Below are positions 1 through 8,815 of a DNA stretch of 64,000 nt, in pieces. Numbering within the stretch: position 1 is the first letter of the stretch; the number at the start of each line of letters is the position of its first letter. Both the position numbers and the translations under genes were made by a program. The notes under the pieces were generated by a model, which saw only the letters and a program-made list of their open reading frames with translations, made no database searches and had not been told where the DNA came from. The stretch is taken from the NCBI GenBank assembly GCA_902579285.1, contig CACHGA010000001.1, positions 287,411 through 351,410 on the forward strand. The letters run 5' to 3'. The DNA is from an uncultured Pelagibacteraceae bacterium. Its GTDB lineage: Bacteria > Pseudomonadota > Alphaproteobacteria > Pelagibacterales > Pelagibacteraceae.

Positions 1-1
1 T

Positions 2-1033
2 TTAGTACAATCCCACTATAAAGAAAATAAAAAAATACTTTCTCTTGAGGGTGTCTTATTAAGATTAGCAATAGAAAGTAAAATTTCAAGGTCTGAATTT
101 CTTAAATATTATATAGGCAATGAAGTAAATCCAAAATTTGAAAACTTTTTACAGGAAAATAAAGTTTGGAAAAATTTTTTTAAAAAGCACAGAAAGGACT
201 TTGATGAAATAAGAGACAGATTAGTAGAACTTAGTAAAAAAATTGAATTACCGGTTGGGGAATTCAAAGAATTGGTCAAAAGAATACAGAAAGGTGAGCG
301 AGAATCCAGGATTGCTAAAAAGGAAATGGTTGAAGCAAACCTTAGACTAGTTATTTCAATAGCAAAAAAATATACTAACAGAGGATTACAATTTTTAGAC
401 CTTATTCAGGAAGGTAATATCGGTCTAATGAAAGCTGTAGATAAGTTTGAATATAGAAGAGGCTATAAGTTCTCTACATATGCTACTTGGTGGATAAGAC
501 AAGCAATAACAAGATCAATTGCAGATCAAGCACGGACTATCAGAATTCCTGTTCACATGATTGAAACCATAAATAAAATCGTGAGAACTCAGAGACAAAT
601 TTTAAGTGAATTTGGTAGAGAGGCCACACCAGAAGAATTAGCAAAAAAATTAGCTATGCCTCTTGAAAAAGTAAGAAAAGTTTTAAAAATCTCCAAGGAG
701 CCAGTTTCTCTCGAAACACCTGTTGGTGACGAGGAAGACAGCAGTTTGGGAGATTTTATCGAGGACAAAAATGCTTTACAACCTTTGGATACTGCCATTA
801 GATCTAATCTGAGTGAGTCAACAACAAAAATTTTGGCATCACTCACACCTCGTGAGGAAAGAGTTTTAAGAATGAGATTTGGTATTGGGATGAATACTGA
901 TCATACACTAGAAGAAGTTGGTCTCCAATTTTCCGTAACAAGAGAAAGAATTAGACAAATCGAGGCTAAGGCACTTAGAAAATTGAAACACCCAAGCCGA
1001 TCCAAACAATTAAAAAGTTTTCTAGAAAAATAA
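2..1033 (+). CDS. rpoD: RNA polymerase sigma factor RpoD (sigma-70), 3' part; 5' end is outside the window
   Basis: Frame is open from position 2 through the listed ORF. Contains region 2 '[75 protein letters not shown]' and region 4 '[15 protein letters not shown]...[23 protein letters not shown]'. Confidence 0.97.
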   Translation, partial: LVQSHYKENKKILSLEGVLLRLAIESKISRSEFLKYYIGNEVNPKFENFLQENKVWKNFFKKHRKDFDEIRDRLVELSKKIELPVGEFKELVKRIQKGERESRIAKKEMVEANLRLVISIAKKYTNRGLQFLDLIQEGNIGLMKAVDKFEYRRGYKFSTYATWWIRQAITRSIADQARTIRIPVHMIETINKIVRTQRQILSEFGREATPEELAKKLAMPLEKVRKVLKISKEPVSLETPVGDEEDSSLGDFIEDKNALQPLDTAIRSNLSESTTKILASLTPREERVLRMRFGIGMNTDHTLEEVGLQFSVTRERIRQIEAKALRKLKHPSRSKQLKSFLEK

Positions 1034-1062
1034 ATATTTATATTGTAAAAGTTAATTTAAAA

Positions 1063-1139
1063 GGGCCTGTAGCTCAGCTGGTTAGAGCAGTACACTCATA
1101 ATGTATTGGTCCCAGGTTCGAATCCTGGCGGGCCCACCA
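1063..1139 (+). tRNA. tRNA with CAT anticodon (tRNA-Ile2 with lysidine, or tRNA-Met), CCA encoded
   Basis: GGGCCTG...CGGGCCC acceptor stem, D-arm AGCTCAGCTGGTTAGAGC, anticodon loop CTCATAA, T-arm CCAGGTTCGAATCCTGG, terminal ACCA. Confidence 0.93.
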
Positions 1140-1196
1140 TCTAATCGACCGCTAATCCAATTAACCAAAGCGATATGACTATATACCAGATCATAT

Positions 1197-1799
1197 TTAT
1201 TTATTTATAAATTTTTCTAGAGTTGAGAATAATACATTAATGTCATTATTATTTGCACTCAGTACTGATGCGAATTCCTCTTTCTGAGTTCGTGCTAAAC
1301 TTAATCCCTCAATAATCAAATCTCTTATTAATGGATTATCAGGATCTTTAGTATATACCCGCCAATCAATTTTTACTTCGGGTTTTTTATCAGTTTTAAG
1401 TAACATTGTTTTAACAATTGTATATTTATTATTTACAACTTCAGAAGACAGAACACTTATTTTAGGATCGGAGTAATCTGTTAATCTTGAGGTAAAGCTT
1501 TTTAAAAAATATTTTTCAAATAAATCTTCATATTTTTTCAGTTGTTCTGGGGTTATCTCTTTTCTCTTTTTACCTAAAGTGTAAAAAGCCAAGCCTTTGA
1601 TATCTACAGTTTTAAGTGCAATTTGAGATAATTTTTCCGCTTTTTCATCTGAGGAAGAAGAGCCGCTCAAAATTATTTTTGCTTCATCTATAACCTCAGA
1701 AATAAAACTCTCTGGATCAGAACTATAAGATATTGCTTTAGTTTGGACTAAAAATGACCCTACGAAAAAAAACAGAAAAGATAAAAATATTCTTTTCAT
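1197..1799 (-). CDS. mlaC: MlaC/Ttg2D family phospholipid-binding protein
   Basis: Signal peptide, 'KYEDLFEKYFLKSFTSRLTDYSD' and 'KIDWRVY...LIRDLIIEGLSLARTQKEEFASVL' typical of MlaC; next to mlaA. Confidence 0.88.
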   Translation of the reverse strand: MKRIFLSFLFFFVGSFLVQTKAISYSSDPESFISEVIDEAKIILSGSSSSDEKAEKLSQIALKTVDIKGLAFYTLGKKRKEITPEQLKKYEDLFEKYFLKSFTSRLTDYSDPKISVLSSEVVNNKYTIVKTMLLKTDKKPEVKIDWRVYTKDPDNPLIRDLIIEGLSLARTQKEEFASVLSANNNDINVLFSTLEKFINK

Positions 1800-1808
1800 A
1801 GTTGATAA

Positions 1809-2591
1809 TTATTGATTATCTATTTCTTCCCAATCGCTGTCATCAGAATCTGAGTTGGAGATTGGTGAATTTAATATTCTTTGTTGTCTATTTTGTAAAT
1901 AAAGACTCTTTAAAGATGCATAAAAATCAATTGAATTTTTCTCTAAACTATCGAATGACTCTATATTTTTTGATCTAAAGTCAATTGCGTCTGTCCCTCT
2001 ATAATAATAATAATTATGTTCTGACAAGTTTTCATTGCCAATTATTATGTCTGTCTCACTATTATGAGTAAGATGGTAAACTGGATCAACAAACACATTG
2101 CCAATCAAACCTGCTGCATCTCTTGTTGTAGTTGGCCCCAAAACAGGTAAAACAAAATAACATCCTGGGCCAGTTCCCCAAACGCCAAGTGTTTGACCAA
2201 AATCCTCCCTTGGTTTCTTTTCAAAACCCATCTTTGATGCAGGATCAAAAATCCCGAGTATTCCAACAGTAGTATTTATTGTAAATCTCCCAGCTGTGTT
2301 ACCTGCACTTTTAAAATCACCTTGAAGAACATTGTTCGAAAAAGATAGTAGTGAACGTAAATTAGATACAAAGTTGTTTGTTCCTGTTCTGATTGGCTGA
2401 GGCAAAACTCTATAGCCTTTAGCTATAGGTTTAAAGATAGCTTTGTCCAAAGCTTGATTAAATTTAAGTGTTCCCCTGCTAAATTTCTCAAAACACTCAT
2501 TAGCCGTGTATTTTTCATCAGCATTAGTGTTTGTTAAAAACACCATTGACAGTACAGTAATTATTATAAAAATTTTTAACCGTTCTAGCAT
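1809..2591 (-). CDS. mlaA: MlaA/VacJ family lipoprotein-like protein
   Basis: 'NFVSNLRSLLSFSNNVLQGDFKSAGNTAGRFTINTTVGILGIFDPASKMGFEKKPREDFGQTLGVWGTGPGCYFVLPVLGPTTTRDAAG' is characteristic of VacJ/MlaA. Confidence 0.93.
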   Translation of the reverse strand: MLERLKIFIIITVLSMVFLTNTNADEKYTANECFEKFSRGTLKFNQALDKAIFKPIAKGYRVLPQPIRTGTNNFVSNLRSLLSFSNNVLQGDFKSAGNTAGRFTINTTVGILGIFDPASKMGFEKKPREDFGQTLGVWGTGPGCYFVLPVLGPTTTRDAAGLIGNVFVDPVYHLTHNSETDIIIGNENLSEHNYYYYRGTDAIDFRSKNIESFDSLEKNSIDFYASLKSLYLQNRQQRILNSPISNSDSDDSDWEEIDNQ

Positions 2592-2617
2592 CGATTTTTA
2601 TGCTATATATTTTTTTG

Positions 2618-3322
2618 ATGGAAATTACAAAATATTATTCTCCAAATTACGCGGAAAAAGTTAGAAGTGGCAAAAGTATTACCATGATAATTATTCACTA
2701 TACCGGTATGCAATCTGAGCGCGAATCTTTAAAAAGACTAACCTCCGTAAGTTCTAAAGTGAGTGCACATTATTTAATTGGAAGAAGTGGCAAGATATTC
2801 AATTTAGTGGACGTTAAGTATGTTGCCTGGCATGCAGGAAAGTCTATGTGGAAAAAAAATAAAAATTTAAATAAAAATTCAATCGGTATTGAGCTTGTAA
2901 ATAAGGGGCACAAATTTGGATACCAAAAATTTACAAAAATACAAATTAAAAATTTGATCTCACTTTGCAAAAAATTAAAAAAAAAATATAAGATTAAAAA
3001 TAATTTTATTCTTGCTCACTCAGATATTGCCCCGATCCGAAAAATAGATCCCGGTGAAAAATTTCCTTGGCAGTATTTATCTATCAATGGAATTGGAAAT
3101 TATCCTAAAAAAATTGATATAAAGAATAAGTATAAAAAAACTCAAAATAATGGTCTATTTTTTAAAAATCTCTACAAAATAGGATATCGATATTTGAACT
3201 CAAAATATAAGACTAAAATAATCAAAAATTTTCAAAGAAAATATAGACAAAAAAAGATTAACGGGATTATAGATTTCGAAACCCTTAAATTAAGCCAAAT
3301 TTTAAGCAAATCTTTAAATTAG
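2618..3322 (+). CDS. N-acetylmuramoyl-L-alanine amidase (AmpD-like, amidase_2)
   Basis: 'MIIIHYTGMQSERESLKRL', 'VSAHYLIGRSGKIFNLVDVKYVAWHAGKS', 'NSIGIELVNKGH', 'AHSDIAPIRKIDPGEKFPW'. Start probably the internal ATG at 2618. Confidence 0.88.
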   Translation: MEITKYYSPNYAEKVRSGKSITMIIIHYTGMQSERESLKRLTSVSSKVSAHYLIGRSGKIFNLVDVKYVAWHAGKSMWKKNKNLNKNSIGIELVNKGHKFGYQKFTKIQIKNLISLCKKLKKKYKIKNNFILAHSDIAPIRKIDPGEKFPWQYLSINGIGNYPKKIDIKNKYKKTQNNGLFFKNLYKIGYRYLNSKYKTKIIKNFQRKYRQKKINGIIDFETLKLSQILSKSLN

Positions 3323-3357
3323 GCTTGATTTTTCTAACATAATCATTATAGCAGACT

Positions 3358-3709
3358 TGTTAGGCAATTGGATTGTCGCTACATGCGAATGTAGAGGAAA
3401 GTCCGGGCTCTATAAAGACACGGTGCCAGTTAACGGCTGGCGGGGGCGACCTTAGGGATAGTGCCACAGAGAATAGACCGCCTTATCAAGGCAAGGGTGA
3501 AACGGTGTGGTAAGAGCACACCGGTTTTTTGGTAACAAAAAACGCACGGCAAACCCCACCGGGAGCAAGACTAAAAAGAGATGACATTGCGAAAGCTAAA
3601 AACGGTCTTTAGTTAGTCATCAGGGTTAGTCGCTTGAATTTAAGTGCGAGCTTAAATCTAGATAAATGACATCTTAAATGACAAAACCCGGCTTATAGAT
3701 TGCCTAACA
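3358..3709 (+). ncRNA. rnpB: RNase P RNA (bacterial class A)
   Basis: Conserved 'GAGGAAAGTCCGGGCTC', 'ACGGTGCCAG', 'GGCAAGGGTGAAACGGTGTGGTAAGAGCACACCGG', 'AAACCC(C)..'; terminal P1 helix GTTAGGCAAT...ATTGCCTAAC. Confidence 0.95.
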
Positions 3710-3780
3710 TTCCTAACTATATGTTCTCTTTTTGTATCCATTAGAATAATTTAAACAAAATTTTATACACAATTTAAGTA

Positions 3781-3840
3781 TTGACTATAATAAAATATAC
3801 CCATACTATCCCATGAATTCCCAAATTTTGGGAAAATGGG
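3781..3840 (+). promoter_or_regulatory. Predicted sigma-70 promoter (TTGACT-N17-TACTAT) overlapped by a triple MraZ operator
   Basis: -35 TTGACT 3781-3786, 17-bp spacer, -10 TACTAT 3804-3809. CCCA at 3800, 3810 and 3820, i.e. TGGGA-ATTCA-TGGGA-TAGTA-TGGG on the minus strand with exact 10-bp period. Two more TGGG on the plus strand at 3829 and 3837. Confidence 0.8.
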
Positions 3841-3864
3841 AGATTTTTAAAAGAAAGATGAATT

Positions 3865-4329
3865 ATGTTTTTGTCAAGTTTCGAGAACAAAATAGACAAA
3901 AAGGGAAGGGTGTCAGTGCCGTCTAGCTTTAGAGCATATTTAAACTCAAAAGGTTTTAATAGTTTTATTGCCTATCCGTCTTTTAATCATGCTGCACTTG
4001 AGGGTTGTGCACAAGACAGAATTGAAAAATTATCAGACAGCATTGACTCTTTAGGCCCATTTGATGACAAAAGAGATTACTTTGCAACCTCAATTTTATC
4101 TCAAAGTATTAGTCTTAATTTTGATAGTGAGGGAAGAGTAACTATTCCTGAAAAATTACTTAAACACGCAAAAATAAAAACAAATATAATATTCGTTGGT
4201 TTAGGAAAAGTTTTTCAAATATGGGATCCAAACTCTTTTGAAAAATTCAAATCAATTGCAAAGAAGAAATCATATTTAAACAGATCAACTTTAAAATGGG
4301 AAAATAAATTTAAAAAGGAGGGTGTATGA
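3865..4329 (+). CDS. mraZ: Transcriptional regulator MraZ
   Basis: 'MFLSSFENKIDKKGRVSVPSSFRAYL' and 'FDSEGRVTIPEKLLKHAKI' AbrB-like double domain; head of dcw cluster. Confidence 0.95.
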   Translation: MFLSSFENKIDKKGRVSVPSSFRAYLNSKGFNSFIAYPSFNHAALEGCAQDRIEKLSDSIDSLGPFDDKRDYFATSILSQSISLNFDSEGRVTIPEKLLKHAKIKTNIIFVGLGKVFQIWDPNSFEKFKSIAKKKSYLNRSTLKWENKFKKEGV

Positions 4330-5765
4330 CAATTAATATAGGTGGTGGTGAATTAAAAGAACTTAAACCAAGAATCTTAGTAATGGGAATAGGTGGCGCT
4401 GGCGGAAATGCAATTAACGCGATGATCAATGATGGGCTACAAGGAGTAGAATTTGTTGCAGTAAATACAGATGCACAGGATTTAAAAGTAAATAAAGCAG
4501 ATGCCAAAATACAAATTGGTATGAATTTAACTAAAGGACTTGGCGCTGGAGCAAAACATGATATCGGTCAAGCGGCTGCTGACGAGTCTCTTAACGAAAT
4601 AGTAACATATTTACAAGGTGCTAATATGGTTTTTATAACTGCTGGAATGGGTGGTGGCACAGGTACAGGTGCTTCTCATGTTATAGCAAGAGCAGCTAAA
4701 GAATTAAATATTTTAACAATTGGGGTAATTACTTTGCCATTTTCTTACGAAGGTCCCAAAAGAATGAGAAGAGCGATGGAAGGTTGGGAAAAATTAAAAC
4801 AACATCTAGATACCTCAATAGTTGTTCCAAATCAGAATCTTTTCAAAGTTGCAAATGAAGCTACAACTTTCGAGAAATCATTTTCATTATCAAATGATGT
4901 TTTAAAACAAGGTGTTCAAAGTGTTACAGATTTAATGGTAAGACCAGGGCTAATTAATTTAGACTTTGCTGATGTTGAAACAGTAATGACATCTATGGGC
5001 AAAGCAATGATGGGTACTGGCGAGGCTGATGGTGAAAATAGAGCCTTAGCAGCAACAGAACTGGCACTAAACAATCCTTTAATAGATGATTATTCCTTAA
5101 AAGGAGCAAAAGGATTACTAGTTAATATTACTGGAGGAGAAGACATAAAGCTTTTTGAGGTTGATCAGGCTGTGAACAAAATTAGAGCCGAAGTTGACCC
5201 AGAAGCTGAACTTATTTTTGGTGCTATTAAAGATGAAAACTTAAATGGAAAAATGAGAGTATCTATTGTTGCAACAGCACTTGATGGAGAAAGCCCTCAT
5301 GGAAAAACAGTTTTAAATAATGTTCATAGAATTCATACGAGAGGTTCTGGTTATTCAGACGATATTCAAAACAATTTAATTATGCCTTCAATTCCAGAAC
5401 CAGGATCTATTCAGGGAGCAACTGCTTTAAAACTAGAAGAAGAAATTTCTACAAATCCTAATGAAGACTTAATTTCTGGGATATCATTAGAAAATGCATC
5501 TTTTGTTGAAAATAATTTAAATCAAGACCAAATCCAAGACAGTGTTAATGATGAACCCTTAGACGAAACAGTTATAGAGGATATTTCTCTTTACGAAGAT
5601 AAATCTCAAGATAGTTCACAAACTATTGAAAACGAAGTTTCCCCCCAATTATTTTCTGATGAGTTAACTAACGAAACCTCATCAGAAAGTAATGATCAAG
5701 AGGTGATAAAAAGTGAAGAAGAAGACTTTGAAATCCCTGCTTTCTTAAGAAAACAAAAATTCTAA
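4326..5765 (+). CDS. ftsZ: Cell division protein FtsZ
   Basis: Tubulin signature 'GMGGGTGTGAS', 'VNTDAQDL', C-terminal peptide 'FEIPAFLRKQ'; ATGA overlap with mraZ. Confidence 0.98.
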   Translation: MTINIGGGELKELKPRILVMGIGGAGGNAINAMINDGLQGVEFVAVNTDAQDLKVNKADAKIQIGMNLTKGLGAGAKHDIGQAAADESLNEIVTYLQGANMVFITAGMGGGTGTGASHVIARAAKELNILTIGVITLPFSYEGPKRMRRAMEGWEKLKQHLDTSIVVPNQNLFKVANEATTFEKSFSLSNDVLKQGVQSVTDLMVRPGLINLDFADVETVMTSMGKAMMGTGEADGENRALAATELALNNPLIDDYSLKGAKGLLVNITGGEDIKLFEVDQAVNKIRAEVDPEAELIFGAIKDENLNGKMRVSIVATALDGESPHGKTVLNNVHRIHTRGSGYSDDIQNNLIMPSIPEPGSIQGATALKLEEEISTNPNEDLISGISLENASFVENNLNQDQIQDSVNDEPLDETVIEDISLYEDKSQDSSQTIENEVSPQLFSDELTNETSSESNDQEVIKSEEEDFEIPAFLRKQKF

Positions 5766-5776
5766 TTTAAAAGTAG

Positions 5777-6790
5777 ATGAAAGATATTTCATCGTTAAAA
5801 AACTTGCCTCATTATCCAGTAATGTTGAAAGAGGTTTTAGATACTTGTAATCCAAAAAATGGCGGCTTGTTTGTAGACTGTACCTACGGCGCTGGGGGTT
5901 ATTCAAATGCAATACTATCATATCCAAATACACAAGTTATCGCATTAGATAGAGATCCAAATATTCATCACTATGCCAAAAAAACAAAAAAAAAATATGA
6001 AAATCGTTTTTCTTTCTACAACTCAAAATTTAGTGATTTAGATAAATTTGTATCTAAAAAATTAGAGGTAGACTGTATTATTTTTGATCTAGGTTTATCT
6101 TCTTTGCAAATATCAGACCTGAAGAGAGGCTTTTCCTTTTACTCAAAAGAAGAGCCAAACATGGGTATGGGTTTAAATAAAAATACTGCAAAAGAGATTT
6201 TAAATAATTTAGATGCAAAAACTCTTGGAAGTATATTTAGATTATTAGGTGAAGAAAAAGAAGGATTAAGGATATCCAAAAATATTTTGAGGGAACGAAA
6301 GCTAAATCCAATTAAAACTATACCTGACTTAGTAAAAATAATTCAAAAAAGCAAAAAAAAAAATTTTAAAAAAAAAACAAATATATCAACCCAAGTTTTC
6401 CAAGCATTGAGAATTTTTGTAAATAAGGAAATAACAGAATTAATCGAAGGTCTTATTATTGCAACTAAAATTTTAAAAGAAGACGGAAAAATAGTTGTAG
6501 TTACTTTTCATTCACTAGAGGACAAAATAGTTAAATTTTTCTTTACAAATTTTTCATCAAATAAATCAAAAACATCAAGATACTATCCAGAAAGAAAAGA
6601 TAAAAAAATTTTATTTAAAAATTACAAAAATAAAGTAATAAAACCAGATCTTGAAGAACTACAAGAAAATAATCCCTCAAGATCTGCAAAACTAAGACAT
6701 GCTATAAGGAGCAATCATAATTTTACATATCCCGAAGAATTCAAAAAAAAATTTTTACATTACATAGAGCTAGAAAAAATTGATGTTTAA
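5777..6790 (+). CDS. rsmH: 16S rRNA (cytosine(1402)-N(4))-methyltransferase RsmH
   Basis: 'HYPVMLKEVLD', 'VDCTYGAGGYSNAIL', 'DLGLSSLQISDLKRGFSF', 'STQVFQALRIFVNKE', 'VVTFHSLEDKIVKFFF', 'SRSAKLRHAIR'. Confidence 0.97.
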   Translation: MKDISSLKNLPHYPVMLKEVLDTCNPKNGGLFVDCTYGAGGYSNAILSYPNTQVIALDRDPNIHHYAKKTKKKYENRFSFYNSKFSDLDKFVSKKLEVDCIIFDLGLSSLQISDLKRGFSFYSKEEPNMGMGLNKNTAKEILNNLDAKTLGSIFRLLGEEKEGLRISKNILRERKLNPIKTIPDLVKIIQKSKKKNFKKKTNISTQVFQALRIFVNKEITELIEGLIIATKILKEDGKIVVVTFHSLEDKIVKFFFTNFSSNKSKTSRYYPERKDKKILFKNYKNKVIKPDLEELQENNPSRSAKLRHAIRSNHNFTYPEEFKKKFLHYIELEKIDV

Positions 6791-7076
6791 TAGACCTTTA
6801 TTATTATCTTTATCTACGTTTTTTATTTTAATGATTTTTATATCTTTAATCAAAAATAATACGAGAAATATTGAAAAAAATATTGAACAGTTGAATACGG
6901 AAATTTCAATACTCAAAAAAGATTTGTTGAATGCTGAAATAGATTTTATTTACCTATCAAGCCCTGAAAAAATATTATTATTAAATAAAAAAAAGTACTC
7001 TAATTATGATTTCTCAAGGATTTTTTTATCAACCCAAGACTTTATTAATTTTTCATCAAAGCAGACAAAAAATTAA
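6783..7076 (+). CDS. ftsL: Putative FtsL-like cell division protein
   Basis: Short protein with N-terminal TM helix and coiled-coil, located between rsmH and ftsI. Confidence 0.7.
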   Translation: MFNRPLLLSLSTFFILMIFISLIKNNTRNIEKNIEQLNTEISILKKDLLNAEIDFIYLSSPEKILLLNKKKYSNYDFSRIFLSTQDFINFSSKQTKN

Positions 7077-7078
7077 AA

Positions 7079-8815
7079 ATGATTAAAAAAAATATTAATA
7101 CAAATCAAAAGAGCTTTTTCTTTGAAGATAATAGCAATAAGTCATTGCAACAGACAAATAAAAGCAAACTTATGATAACCGAAGACAGGGTTTATTTACT
7201 TTTTTTTGTATTTTTTTGTTTAATATCAATTTTCACTATTAAAATTCTTTTATTGTCTCTAGGTAAAATTAATTATGAAAAAAATTCGATATATTTAAAT
7301 TCAAAATTCGAAATTTTTAGAAACGATATAGTAGATATAAATGGTATTCCTCTTGCTAGAAATACCGAGGTTTTTCATGCAGCAATCAAACCAAATCTAA
7401 TAAAAAATAAAAAAAACTTTTTATTAAAAATACAATTACTTTATCCGAATAAAAATATAAAAAAATTAAATCAAAACTTAAAAAAAAATAAATATTTTTA
7501 TTTTAAAAAAAATATTACAAAGGAAGAGCAGTTTAAATTATGGTCTTTAGGGGAAAAAGGTATACTTTTTGAGAAAACACAGACAAGAATATATCCTCAT
7601 AAAAACTTATTCAGTCATGTAATTGGTCAAGTTGATGAAGATAATAATGGAGTCTCTGGAATTGAAAAATCTTTTAATGATCATCTAAAATTTAATAAAA
7701 AATCATTAGTAACCACGTTAGATGCAAATATTCAATTTTTGATAAGAGAAGAACTTATAAATTTCCAAAAAATTTTTAATAGTATTGGAAGTGCATCTAT
7801 ATTAATGGATGTAAATAATGGTGATGTTCTTTCGTTGGTGTCACTTCCAGATTTTGACATAAACAAAAGACAAACTATTGATGATTTAAATTATATTAAT
7901 AGAGCCACAAAAGGTGTTTATGAGCTCGGATCAGTTTTTAAAACCTTTACTTTAGCTGGGGGTTTAAACGAAGGTGTAATAGAAACTGACTCCGAATTTA
8001 ATGATTTGCCAAAAAAAATTACTTGTGCAGGAAAATCTATTGGAGAGTACGATAACAAAATTCCCAATAATCTTTCCGCTGAGGAAATTTTAATTAGGTC
8101 AGGTAATATTGGTTCAGTCCGGATTGCTCAAAAAATTGGTGAGGTTAAAATGAGAAATTTTTTAGAAGAAATTGGTATAATAAATAAAATTAAATTTGAT
8201 ATAGAAGAAGTAGGACAGCCCTTACCTACAAAATGGGGAAAATGTAAGCTTGCAACAGCATCTTTTGGGCATGGGATAACAACTACATTACTACAACTTG
8301 CAAAAGGCTATTCTATAATATCAAACGGCGGTTATGATATTCAGCCCACCTTAATAAAAAAAGTGGATCAAACAATCAATCAAAAAAATAAAATTTTAAA
8401 AAATGGAATATCAAATAAAATCAATTCTATTTTAAGAAAAATTGTAACTCAAAAGGAGGGGACAGCCAATTTTGCTAACATTTATGGTTATGAAGTGGGA
8501 GGAAAAACTGGTACTGCCCAAAAGATTATAAATGGCACTTATTCCAAAAAAAAAATAAATACTTTTGTTGCTGTATTTCCAACTTCAAAACCAAAATATA
8601 TTCTTATAGTGCTATTAGACGAGCCAAAACCAAATAAAGACTATATTTATCATTACAAAGATGGGAGCGGATTGAAACTCAAAGGTACGCCATATAATAC
8701 AGCTGGATGGACATCAGTAGAGGTAGCCGGCAAAATAATAGAAAAAATTGGACCTATTTTAGCCATAAATAAAATTGATTTTTACGGCAATCATGTTGTT
8801 AAAAAAACTAATTAA
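7079..8815 (+). CDS. ftsI: Peptidoglycan D,D-transpeptidase FtsI (PBP3)
   Basis: 'YELGSVFKTFTLAGGL' (SxxK), 'SGN', 'GGKTGTAQK'; position in dcw. Confidence 0.95.
   Translation: MIKKNINTNQKSFFFEDNSNKSLQQTNKSKLMITEDRVYLLFFVFFCLISIFTIKILLLSLGKINYEKNSIYLNSKFEIFRNDIVDINGIPLARNTEVFHAAIKPNLIKNKKNFLLKIQLLYPNKNIKKLNQNLKKNKYFYFKKNITKEEQFKLWSLGEKGILFEKTQTRIYPHKNLFSHVIGQVDEDNNGVSGIEKSFNDHLKFNKKSLVTTLDANIQFLIREELINFQKIFNSIGSASILMDVNNGDVLSLVSLPDFDINKRQTIDDLNYINRATKGVYELGSVFKTFTLAGGLNEGVIETDSEFNDLPKKITCAGKSIGEYDNKIPNNLSAEEILIRSGNIGSVRIAQKIGEVKMRNFLEEIGIINKIKFDIEEVGQPLPTKWGKCKLATASFGHGITTTLLQLAKGYSIISNGGYDIQPTLIKKVDQTINQKNKILKNGISNKINSILRKIVTQKEGTANFANIYGYEVGGKTGTAQKIINGTYSKKKINTFVAVFPTSKPKYILIVLLDEPKPNKDYIYHYKDGSGLKLKGTPYNTAGWTSVEVAGKIIEKIGPILAINKIDFYGNHVVKKTN

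Noticed and set aside
1140-1196. Possible tRNA remnant after the tRNA gene (GGTTAATTGGATTAGC on the minus strand looks like a D-arm)
   Set aside because: No matching anticodon or T-arm and no duplication of the tRNA 3' end, so not supported as an att site or pseudo-tRNA.
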